A stretch of 64,000 nucleotides of DNA, taken from NCBI RefSeq assembly GCF_025144465.1, contig NZ_CP083553.1, positions 3,086,001 through 3,150,000 of the forward strand, given 5' to 3'. The position numbers were made by a program, and so were the translations under genes. This DNA is from Leisingera sp. S132. GTDB lineage: Bacteria; Pseudomonadota; Alphaproteobacteria; Rhodobacterales; Rhodobacteraceae. Below are positions 54,742 through 64,000 of this stretch, piece after piece; positions within the stretch are counted from its first letter, which is position 1, and every line of letters begins with the position of its first letter. The notes beneath the pieces are model-generated. The model searched no databases. It was not told where the DNA came from and saw only the letters and a list, made by a program, of their open reading frames with translations.

Positions 54742-56409
54742 ATGTTCGATTCAATTGAACAAGTAGAAGCTGATATCTTAGCATCCGCCGGATCTGAAGG
54801 TCCGGGGTTGGCTCAGCGTGTTCGCGGCCTATGGGGTGAAGTAACTTCGGAGAACGAAACCCTTCTCGAAGAAGCCCTGAAAGCAAACGCGCAAATAAAG
54901 CTATTGAAAACAGAACTGACACGCTTGAAACGTCAGATCGCAAAGCTCAACAAGATGAAGTTTGGACCAAGTGCGGACCAAAACCCAGGCGAAGGCTCGG
55001 CACCGAAGTTAGCCGGTGGAAAGGTTGATACAGCCACCAATTGCGAATACGCCGCCACCGCTGACACATCGACTGACGCCGAGAAAGAACAACCCGCAAA
55101 ACGTAAATCAAAACCACGCAACACCAGTGGTCGTGGCAAGCGTGTCTGGCCAGATTTTCTGGAAAAACGCGACATGTTCATGGGGACAGACGATAGAAAA
55201 TGCCCCTGTGGTTGCGGCGGCTCGATTTTTGATTCTGAGATAAATGAAACATTGGAGGTGATCCCCGCACGTTACTATGTGGCGGTTCGCGAATACCCGA
55301 AATACCGCTGTCGGCGGGAAGACAAGATAGTCGGTACGCGTTTCGAGCCACGCATCTTCCCGAACACTTCAATTTCCAACAGGTTGATGGCAAACGCAAT
55401 CACGATGCGTTTCTCCTGGCAATTACCTTGGTATCGCCAGGAGGGCATATTCAATTCTCAAGGTATCGACCTTTGCCGTAGCACTCTCATGAGATGGTCT
55501 AACCGTCTAGCCACAGAAGCACTTCTGCCCATTTATGAGATGATGGAAAAAGAGCTTAAGATGAACAGTGCCCGCCTGTTCATGGATGAAACGACATTGC
55601 CCATGCTTCAACCTGGTAAGGGCAAGACACGTACCACCTACATGTATGCCTTGTTGCGCGATGACAGAGCCTTTGGCGGCAATAAACCTCCCATCGTGAT
55701 CTATTACCCCCGTGAGACGCGAGCGATGCACCACATTCACGACATCCTATCCGGTGTCAAGGCAATCGTTCAATCCGACGCTTACGGCGGATACGGACGC
55801 TTGGGTATGCCGGGAACGCCAGTGGAAAATATTACTCCAGTAAAGTGCTGGGCCCATGCTCGGCGAAAATTTACCGACGAGTTTGAGTTCAACAAGACCT
55901 ATGATGCAGAAACAATTATCAACCTTATCGGGGAGCTCTATGATGAAGAGGAGAAAATCAGAGGTAAGCCACCTCTAATCAGGCAAGCCCATAGAGGACA
56001 GTTCTCCATTCCTATACTCGACCGCTTAAGATCTTTGCTTGCCGAACAGTGGCAGCGCCATCTTCAAAAAAGCGATATGGGGCGGGCAATCCGCTATGTG
56101 CTTAGGCATTGGGAGAAATTGACTCGGTTTGTTGATGACGGGCGTATCGATCTCGATACCAACGCAGTCGAGCGCATGTTTAAACCGACGATTTTGTTGC
56201 GCAAAAACGTTCTATTCGTCGGCAGCGACGAAGGCGCGCAAGCATGGGGCATACTCTCGTCGATGGTCGAGACTTGCAAGCTAAATGGTGTGAATGCAGA
56301 GCGCTATCTAAAATGGGTGTTTGACCAGATTACGCTAAAAACCCCCCGGTCTAAATACGAGAAGCTTCTGCCTTGGAATGCTCCTGTGGAGTTTATGATC
56401 AAACGCTGA
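54742..56409 (+). CDS. tnpC: IS66-family transposase TnpC
   Basis: This 555-residue DDE transposase has an N-terminal coiled coil (NAQIKLLKTELTRLKRQIAK), a zinc-finger-like CPCGCGG near 153-159, and the catalytic residues D282 (FMDETTLP), D346 (VQSDAYGGYG) and E477 (NAVERMF). The typical AWGILSSMVETCKLNGV C-terminus is present. It is full-length and seems intact. It lies 6.4 kb from tnpB instead of directly after it, with cargo in between. Confidence 0.96.
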   Translation: MFDSIEQVEADILASAGSEGPGLAQRVRGLWGEVTSENETLLEEALKANAQIKLLKTELTRLKRQIAKLNKMKFGPSADQNPGEGSAPKLAGGKVDTATNCEYAATADTSTDAEKEQPAKRKSKPRNTSGRGKRVWPDFLEKRDMFMGTDDRKCPCGCGGSIFDSEINETLEVIPARYYVAVREYPKYRCRREDKIVGTRFEPRIFPNTSISNRLMANAITMRFSWQLPWYRQEGIFNSQGIDLCRSTLMRWSNRLATEALLPIYEMMEKELKMNSARLFMDETTLPMLQPGKGKTRTTYMYALLRDDRAFGGNKPPIVIYYPRETRAMHHIHDILSGVKAIVQSDAYGGYGRLGMPGTPVENITPVKCWAHARRKFTDEFEFNKTYDAETIINLIGELYDEEEKIRGKPPLIRQAHRGQFSIPILDRLRSLLAEQWQRHLQKSDMGRAIRYVLRHWEKLTRFVDDGRIDLDTNAVERMFKPTILLRKNVLFVGSDEGAQAWGILSSMVETCKLNGVNAERYLKWVFDQITLKTPRSKYEKLLPWNAPVEFMIKR

Positions 56410-56415
56410 ATTCTT

Positions 56416-56444
56416 GAGCGGCGGTATAAGCGCCGCTCTTTCTT
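56416..56444 (+). terminator. Rho-independent terminator after tnpC
   Basis: Arms gagcggcg (56416-56423) and cgccgctc (56431-56438) surround a seven-base loop and are followed by tttctt. Confidence 0.85.
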
Positions 56445-56688
56445 ACTTGATGAGGCCGACAAAGAAACCCGCGCTCGTAACATGACGCTTGTTTGGCACG
56501 AGCGACAGCAAGGCGCACCAAGATGGCTTTGCAAGGCTCTGGGGACGGCCCGAAACCACCTTTCGGCCAACTCCAATCAAATGTCTGCTTCGCGCTCCTG
56601 CTTTGGTCGATTGGGGGGTAATTTCTTGTAACATTAAGGCTTTATCCCGTCGCGGGACTTCCATACACATAGTGTGAGGAGTTCGACA

Positions 56689-57642
56689 GTGACCTTGCAC
56701 GATTGCCCACCACCAAAAGCCGCGCTGGCAAGATGGCTTACGGAATATCCGAGCGAAGTCGGCAACTATGGGCACTTGCTGCTCGAGCAAGCTTGCGACT
56801 GCGACGACGATCTGATTTCTGATTTGACCGCTTATTTCGAATCCGCCCATGCCGACGCCCGCGTATTCTTCCACGAACAGATGGGTATCGAGCTTCACCC
56901 TGATGCCGACGCGCCCGAACCGCATATCACTTATCCGACTTGCCTGCCGCCGATCACGCGGCGCGGGTTGTTTGGTGAAGTCATGGCCGGCATGCTCACC
57001 GAGCATTTCAAATATATCGGCAGCCACAAGTGGACTATCCCGGTCTTTCTCTTCCGTTACCACGAAGACGCAGAGGCCTATCTGTTCGCGCTCGCCCGGG
57101 ATGAAGAACGCAAGCGCGAAGTCTATGGAAGGCGTGGCTCAGATTTTCTTGCGCTCGCACTCGATGACCAAGGAGATATTGAGCGCTTCATCGCTGGAGA
57201 GGCCAAGTGGCGAAAGAAGCTCCAGCCGGCTGTCGTCGCCGAACTCATGTACGGCAAGAAAAAGAAAAATCCTGACACCGAGGAACTCGAGCATGACGGC
57301 AAGGGTATCTGGTTCCAGATTAATCGAGACATTCCAGCGCCGCACGGGCTTCGGCAGTTGCAGCGCTTGCTGCGGGAAATTGACCCCGACGGCTATTCCG
57401 CTGCGATTGCCAAACTTGATCGCGTGCTGGTGGTTAGGAACGCCGAGCCATTGCCGCGCACCAACCTCATCTTGATCTCGGGGGGCGATGTGCCGAGTCG
57501 GAAGTCCAAACATTCGCTCATCCCCTGGGAAAAATTGCCCGAGGATTATACGGCTCCGCACGATCTGCAGGTGGTCGAACTCATTTTGAACGACGGCGAT
57601 GATCTGATCGATGGCGTATATGACACGCTCTGGGCCACCTGA
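56689..57642 (+). CDS. HamA-like (DUF1837-type) nuclease of a Hachiman/AbpAB-like defence system
   Basis: The 317-residue protein has the layout of a PD-(D/E)xK nuclease as in HamA/AbpA: E97 in FGEVMAGMLTEHF, D152 in GRRGSDFLAL, and E171-x-K173 in GEAKWRKK. HamA is the effector of Hachiman; the helicase partner senses DNA and releases it. The best start is a GTG at 56689, eight bases after gaggag; a GTG at 56674 overlaps that site. Its TGA shares a base with the ATG of the helicase gene (TGATG), so the two are strictly coupled. Family assignment is by motif order and gene pairing, not by a profile search. Confidence 0.78.
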   Translation: MTLHDCPPPKAALARWLTEYPSEVGNYGHLLLEQACDCDDDLISDLTAYFESAHADARVFFHEQMGIELHPDADAPEPHITYPTCLPPITRRGLFGEVMAGMLTEHFKYIGSHKWTIPVFLFRYHEDAEAYLFALARDEERKREVYGRRGSDFLALALDDQGDIERFIAGEAKWRKKLQPAVVAELMYGKKKKNPDTEELEHDGKGIWFQINRDIPAPHGLRQLQRLLREIDPDGYSAAIAKLDRVLVVRNAEPLPRTNLILISGGDVPSRKSKHSLIPWEKLPEDYTAPHDLQVVELILNDGDDLIDGVYDTLWAT

Positions 57643-60600
57643 TGCCAGCAAACGACCCACAGAGGCTCGAGATCGCCAACGGCGCCCGTACCGGGCTCGC
57701 GCTAGAAAACGAAATATCCGCCAATCAGGCGCGCTCCTATGTCCGCTGTCTGCAGATCGGCTGGCAGGTCGAAACGATCGGCTGGAACCGTGGCGATTCC
57801 GCAGCTCAGTTGGCGGATGCGCGAAGCCTGTTGCAGGCAGCAGAGATATTCGCAGAGATCGAGGGGCATAACTCTTCTCGCGCCATTGATTGCTACCGGC
57901 GGGCCGGTGAGATCCTCGAATGGCTGGCGCGTTCGGGAGACGACATCCGGACGCTCGCGCCGATTGAACTTCTATCAGGCGCCGCCTTCCAACTCGGCGG
58001 TCTGCCAGCGATGGCATCGGGTCTTCTCGGGCAATTAGAGCTTGAGGAAGATGGCCCGAAGCTTTTCGCCGCGTTTTTCCGAGCCGATTTTGACGCAGTG
58101 CTCGTCCAAGCGACGGCCTTCTGGGATCAGAATGGCGACCTGACCGTCTCCGGCTCTTCCAGACGCATCCTCGAAGAAGACAGGGATGACCGTCTTAGTT
58201 GGTATTTCACGGTCGAACTCATTCGCGCGCTCGGCCTGTTTGCCGACTCGATCCGGCGCGGTGATGATAACCGTCTCGGTAAAGCGGCTGCAAAGCTCAA
58301 GGCGCTCGACGCCATGGCCCTACGTACCTTCAGCGATGATGTTTCGCTGCTCATCAGCCTGTTGCGACAAGTCGCCGAACGGTTTTCCGACGCCAGTATC
58401 TATCGTTCGGTTCGTGCTCTTGGTGAACTCAACCTCGAGCGCATGCCCCGTATGCTGGCCTTTGCGCGTGATCAGTTTTCGCGCGGTCGCGGCATTTTGT
58501 GGTCGTCGCAGCGCGCCGGTCTCACCCGCCTTCTCGAGAACTCATCCTTCGCGCTCTGCACGCCGACTGGTTCGGGCAAGACGCTAGTCGCCAATCTCGG
58601 TCTCGTGAAGGAACTATTGCTGCGCGATCATGGCGAGGTCGTGCCACTGGCCCTGTATCTCGTCCCTTCCCGTGCGCTCGCCGGTGAGGTTGAAGCGAAA
58701 CTGACCTCCGAACTCGGCCGAGATCTCATAGTCACCGGCCTTTATGGCGGCGCCGACTGCGGGATCACTGATTATTGGCTGAACGCCGATCGCCCGACCG
58801 TGCTCATCGCCACAGTCGAAAAGGCCGATGCGCTCATGCGATATCTCGCTCCGCTGCTTCTCAGCCGCCTCAAGCTCCTAATCGTCGATGAGGCGCATCA
58901 GGTCCTTCCTGAAGATACGGAAAGCGGCCGTAGCGACTTCGCCGATCATAGCAGCCGCTCTCTCAGGCTCGAGAGCTTCGTCGCACGCTTGCTCACCCAG
59001 ACGCCCGATATCGTTCGTATCGCGCTCACCGCGGTCGCCGGCGGGGCCGCCGGACCTGTCGCACGGTGGATGGAGAGCACCGCCGACGCAACAGCAATCG
59101 GTACGCGCTATCGCAGTACCCGGCAAGTTATCGGTGTGCTCGAGACCGCGTCTGAGCGGCGCAGTACGATGCTCCTCGACCTCATGAATGGGCGGCCGCT
59201 CTACGTGCAGGGTCGTGATGACCCGGTCTACCTCAACCTCAACATCCCGCCGATGGCGCAGCTGCCATCAAAGATGCGGTCCAGTCTCTATCGCTTCAAC
59301 CAGGTGACCGTGCTGTGGACGGCGCTGCACCTCGCCGCAACTGATCGCAGGATCCTGATCTCACTGGCGCAGCAGCCCGAACAGACGATGGGATGGTATG
59401 CAGAATCCTTCGACCTGCCAGCTTGGCAGGGTCTGCCGGCTTTCGTGCCGCCCGAGGGAAGAGACGGTGAGCTGTTCGCCGAAGCCCGGGCTGCCTGCGT
59501 TGATTATTGCGGGCCAGGTTCCTATGAGGTGAGACTGCTCGATCGCGGGATAGCAACCAGCCATGGCCAGATGCCGCAGCGGCTGCGGCGGCTAATGGTG
59601 GCGCTGATTGACGGAAAGATCTGTCCAATCACCGTTGCGACTGCGACTCTCACCGAGGGCGTCAATCTCCCGTTCGACATTATCTTTGTGACCTCGCTCA
59701 AGCGCACCGCCTACGACAACGTGAAGCAGGAGCCGGTCATAACACCCTATACTCCGGCCGAGTTCCGGAACCTTTCTGGTCGTGCTGGCAGGCCAGGCTC
59801 AACGCGTGGAATGGAAGGGCTAACGCTGATTGCCTTGCCCACCACAATCGCCACCACTGCCAATGGGGAGAAACAGAGACAGCGAAACCAGATGGCTGCT
59901 CTGCGCAAGGACTATGAAGCGTTGCGCGAGAAGCTCCGGCTCGACGAACTGGCAGCCGATGCGACCCTCAGTCCGCTCGCGATGCTACTCAGCGAACTGC
60001 GCGACAAGGCGCGGCTCTATTTTGGACATCTGACCGACGAGGCCTTTCTGAACTGGCTCGAACAGATCGAACCCGGCGAAGTTAGCGACGATGCTGGAAC
60101 CGGCGCCACCGGCGGCATTGACCGGCTTGCCGACACGGTCGACGAACTGGATGCCTTCATCATGACAGCGCTTGAGGAACTCAGCCTGCTCGATGCCGAA
60201 CTCGATGGGCCGCAGGCCGAGGCAAAGCTCGCTGCGCTCTGGCAAAACACCTTCACGGTCGCCGCAGCCGCTCAGGAAGCGTGGCTCGAGGACGCGATAG
60301 TGCGCCGCGGGCACGCGATCGTCGAAGACCTCTATCCCGACGCCGATGAACGGCGGCGGCTCTACCAATATGGCTTTTCGCCCTATATCGGCAGGCGGTT
60401 CGAAGCGATCGCCCCGGCAATCGCCGATCTGCTGACGGCTGCCGTCGAGTATGGTGTCGAGACCGCGGCGCAGCGTCTGGACCGGTTCGAGGCCCTCGGC
60501 GAGCTCTTGAAGGAGGATCGCGGCTTCGGCTTCCGTGTCCGCGATACGGTCGGCGATCGCGAGGTCCTCGCTTCTTGGACCGACGTATTGAGCTGGTGGA

Positions 60601-61265
60601 TGCGCGCGCCGGGCAGTGAAGTGCCCGAAGCTGGCAATCTTCGCGCTCGCCAGCGTTTTGTCGCCGACAATCTGGAGTTTCGCTTGGGGGTCGCGATCGG
60701 CGCGGTCGTCGCGCAGAAATGGACTTCTGGTGCCGATGATCCGCTCGCTGTTCCCTCACTTGCCGAATGGAAGGCCACAACAGGGCTCCCTTGGTTCGGC
60801 TTCTGGGCGCGCGAACTGCTACGCTGGGGAACGCTCGACCCCTTTGTCGCCTTCGCGTTGGCGCAAGGACGCGCGAAGACGCGCGAGGAAGCCGAAGCAC
60901 TTAGGCCTGCATTCGAGGAATGGCTCGGCGAGGCGATTGACGCGCCGGACTCTGAAGACCTGATCGATCCCCAGCAGTTTCTGGGCTGGGAACGGAGCCT
61001 GCCTGCCCGCGAAAGGGAGCACGCGGAGGTCGTTCGGGAAGAAGCCGAGCTGACCGGGACGACCGGCGCCATGAAACGCTACAATGTCCTGCCGATGGCC
61101 GGTGCAGACGAAGTTATCTGGCTCGACGCGTCTGGTTACGAGCTTGCCCGGTCGTCGGACGAGTTTGGACTGTATGACCAGTCTGATATTGCGAATGATT
61201 ATGTGCTCGATGCCGGGACGCAGGCTACCGTCAGCCGAGTATTCGCACGCCCCCGGCATCGGTGA
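57642..61265 (+). CDS. HamB-like superfamily 2 helicase of the defence pair
   Basis: The 1207-residue protein is a DEAD/DEAH-type helicase. Walker A is TPTGSGKT (K313), motif II DEAH is at 416-419 (IVDEAHQVLP), motif III may be ALTAVAGG, and motif VI is LSGRAGRPG (713-719), giving a Ski2/Hel308-like core. A long N-terminal region (1-290) and a large C-terminal region (about 760-1207) flank it, as in HamB. It is coupled to the HamA-like nuclease by overlapping codons. In Hachiman the helicase loads on damaged or phage DNA and activates the nuclease. The gene is full-length with no frameshift. Confidence 0.85.
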   Translation: MPANDPQRLEIANGARTGLALENEISANQARSYVRCLQIGWQVETIGWNRGDSAAQLADARSLLQAAEIFAEIEGHNSSRAIDCYRRAGEILEWLARSGDDIRTLAPIELLSGAAFQLGGLPAMASGLLGQLELEEDGPKLFAAFFRADFDAVLVQATAFWDQNGDLTVSGSSRRILEEDRDDRLSWYFTVELIRALGLFADSIRRGDDNRLGKAAAKLKALDAMALRTFSDDVSLLISLLRQVAERFSDASIYRSVRALGELNLERMPRMLAFARDQFSRGRGILWSSQRAGLTRLLENSSFALCTPTGSGKTLVANLGLVKELLLRDHGEVVPLALYLVPSRALAGEVEAKLTSELGRDLIVTGLYGGADCGITDYWLNADRPTVLIATVEKADALMRYLAPLLLSRLKLLIVDEAHQVLPEDTESGRSDFADHSSRSLRLESFVARLLTQTPDIVRIALTAVAGGAAGPVARWMESTADATAIGTRYRSTRQVIGVLETASERRSTMLLDLMNGRPLYVQGRDDPVYLNLNIPPMAQLPSKMRSSLYRFNQVTVLWTALHLAATDRRILISLAQQPEQTMGWYAESFDLPAWQGLPAFVPPEGRDGELFAEARAACVDYCGPGSYEVRLLDRGIATSHGQMPQRLRRLMVALIDGKICPITVATATLTEGVNLPFDIIFVTSLKRTAYDNVKQEPVITPYTPAEFRNLSGRAGRPGSTRGMEGLTLIALPTTIATTANGEKQRQRNQMAALRKDYEALREKLRLDELAADATLSPLAMLLSELRDKARLYFGHLTDEAFLNWLEQIEPGEVSDDAGTGATGGIDRLADTVDELDAFIMTALEELSLLDAELDGPQAEAKLAALWQNTFTVAAAAQEAWLEDAIVRRGHAIVEDLYPDADERRRLYQYGFSPYIGRRFEAIAPAIADLLTAAVEYGVETAAQRLDRFEALGELLKEDRGFGFRVRDTVGDREVLASWTDVLSWWMRAPGSEVPEAGNLRARQRFVADNLEFRLGVAIGAVVAQKWTSGADDPLAVPSLAEWKATTGLPWFGFWARELLRWGTLDPFVAFALAQGRAKTREEAEALRPAFEEWLGEAIDAPDSEDLIDPQQFLGWERSLPAREREHAEVVREEAELTGTTGAMKRYNVLPMAGADEVIWLDASGYELARSSDEFGLYDQSDIANDYVLDAGTQATVSRVFARPRHR

Positions 61266-61618
61266 TCTCTGCGAAACTACTCCGGACAAGTGGAGCTTGA
61301 TTTGAATCGGCTGCTGATGAGTGGCTTTTCGCTTCTCTTCTTGGCTGAGCGGATAGGCGGATCAAAAAGCCAGAAGCGGCCCTTGGGCGGTGCCGCAGCG
61401 AATATCCCCTATCCGCCCGACGTGTCGAAAAGCAATGCCCGCTGCGGTGCAGGTTTCTCGGACGCCGCCTCGCCGGACTTTCACTACAATAAGCAGGACT
61501 GACTGGTGCCCGCCGTGAAGGTGTGGATTTTGACCTCTATATTGGCGCTACGCGCCAATATGGAAAGAAGGCAGCGTTAAGGATAGGCCTCAAATTGGGG
61601 GTCAGATGCAACGCTTAC
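61266..61618. other. Right subterminal region of the transposon
   Basis: No gene is seen between the helicase stop and the right transposon end. A perfect hairpin (atattggcgc 61539-61548, gcgccaatat 61552-61561) stands 57 bases from the end and may be a terminator-like barrier or a transposase-binding site. The right terminal repeat occupies about 61599-61618. Confidence 0.6.
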
Positions 61619-61626
61619 CCAGAACC
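61619..61626. repeat. Right 8-bp target-site duplication (ccagaacc)
   Basis: Identical to 47510-47517 and directly outside the right transposon end. Confidence 0.93.
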
Positions 61627-61966
<340 letters not shown>

Positions 61967-62011
61967 TCAGGTTTTTTTGTATCGTTTAGAGAGATGTTTG
62001 GATTTTACTAG

Positions 62012-62127
62012 GTTTGGCGGTGACCTACTCTCCCAGGGCTTGAGCCCAAGTACCATCGGCGCGACAGTGCTTAACTTCCGGGTTCGGGATGGGACCGGGT
62101 GTTTCACTTGTGCTGTAGCCACCAAAC
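62012..62127 (-). rRNA. rrf: 5S ribosomal RNA
   Basis: Minus-strand sequence starts GTTTGGTGGCTACAGC, contains CCCATCCCGAACCCGGAAGT and GATGGTACTTGGG, and ends GGTCACCGCCAAAC, with 5' and 3' ends complementary. The ends are estimates. Confidence 0.96.
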
Positions 62128-62344
62128 CAAGAAAAATCCAACTCCGACGGCCTTGCGGAGCAAGGCTGGCGAGCGGCAGGCAGCGTATTTGCTTCAGCAA
62201 ATGCGCGTTGCCGCCCGGTTGCTGTGTCACCGCCGGGTAGCGGCAGGCACAACAACCTGCGTCGGTTACAATCAACAGTCCAAGTTTTGCGTTTTGGGAT
62301 GTGTTTGCTTATTTGGTTCCGTGTAACACTGTCTGTTACTGGAT

Positions 62345-64000
<1,656 letters not shown>

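Larger units (their letters stand above)
47518..61618. mobile_element. 14.1-kb IS66-type transposon with defence cargo
   Basis: The left end is gtaagcgttgcatctgcccc and the right end, read inward on the opposite strand, is gtaagcgttgcatctgaccc: one difference in 20. IS66 elements characteristically start with gtaagcg and make 8-bp duplications, both seen here. Inside are tnpA and tnpB at the left and tnpC at 54742-56409, with an AAA+ gene, a large candidate defence gene and a small HTH gene between them, and a nuclease/helicase pair right of tnpC. No second internal pair of ends was found, so it reads as one element and not as a composite of two IS copies. Confidence 0.9.

Noticed and set aside
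57139..58017. 292-residue antisense frame across the nuclease/helicase junction
   Set aside because: Covers both coupled defence genes and has no protein character.
47518..61618. Composite transposon made of two separate IS66 copies
   Set aside because: I found no internal gtaagcg-type ends beside tnpB or tnpC, and only one set of tnpA, tnpB and tnpC exists. A decayed composite cannot be fully excluded.

Overview
The window looks like chromosome or a large replicon of a marine roseobacter (Rhodobacterales, close to Leisingera/Phaeobacter). The grounds are high-GC alphaproteobacterial genes, a roseobacter-type indigoidine cluster, Rhodobacterales-style IS elements, and an rRNA operon end in the order 23S-5S-tRNA-fMet read on the minus strand. 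This placement is inference; no database was searched.

Left part (1-25.3 kb). After an IS110 element (522-1556) comes a seven-gene minus-strand operon: substrate-binding protein, two ATPases and two permeases of a branched-chain-amino-acid-type ABC importer, an outer-membrane barrel, and a class II HDAC-like amidohydrolase. A divergent LuxR-type regulator and an NTF2-like/aldehyde dehydrogenase pair lie beside it. Two near-identical 18-bp palindromes (9294-9311, 10408-10425) tie these units together, probably as one inducible uptake and catabolism system for an acetylated amine or amide. Next come an HxlR regulator divergent from SnoaL-like and YceI proteins, a minimal tyrosine integrase, and a WYL regulator divergent from a RidA protein. 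A TetR-regulated indigoidine locus follows (dehydrogenase, Asp/Glu-racemase-fold protein, A-Ox-T-TE synthetase, tautomerase, MFS transporter).

Junction (25.3-28.3 kb). Nested IS3 and IS5 elements abut the C-terminal remnant of a large serine recombinase, which ends on a 21-bp copy of the tRNA-fMet 3' end.

Island (28.3-61.9 kb). A 33.6-kb segment runs from that copy to the intact tRNA-fMet gene. It carries a DPBB-type lipoprotein, a DUF3131 protein and a three-domain GH18-like/deacetylase/GT2 polymerase for an exopolysaccharide, a DUF995 protein, and a secreted RTX glycoside hydrolase. A recombination module of two tyrosine recombinases plus one large serine recombinase overlaps start to stop. 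The serine recombinase is split by a 14.1-kb IS66-type transposon (47518-61618) with matching inverted ends and an 8-bp target duplication (ccagaacc). Removing the insert restores the reading frame, which continues into the tRNA. The transposon carries tnpA, tnpB, an AAA+ ATPase coupled to them, a 1244-residue candidate defence protein, a small HTH protein, a distant tnpC, and a two-gene nuclease plus helicase system resembling Hachiman (HamAB)/AbpAB.

Right end (61.9-64 kb). tRNA-fMet, 5S and the 3' part of 23S rRNA, all on the minus strand. The rRNA operon's terminator hairpin lies inside the recombinase tail delivered by the island.
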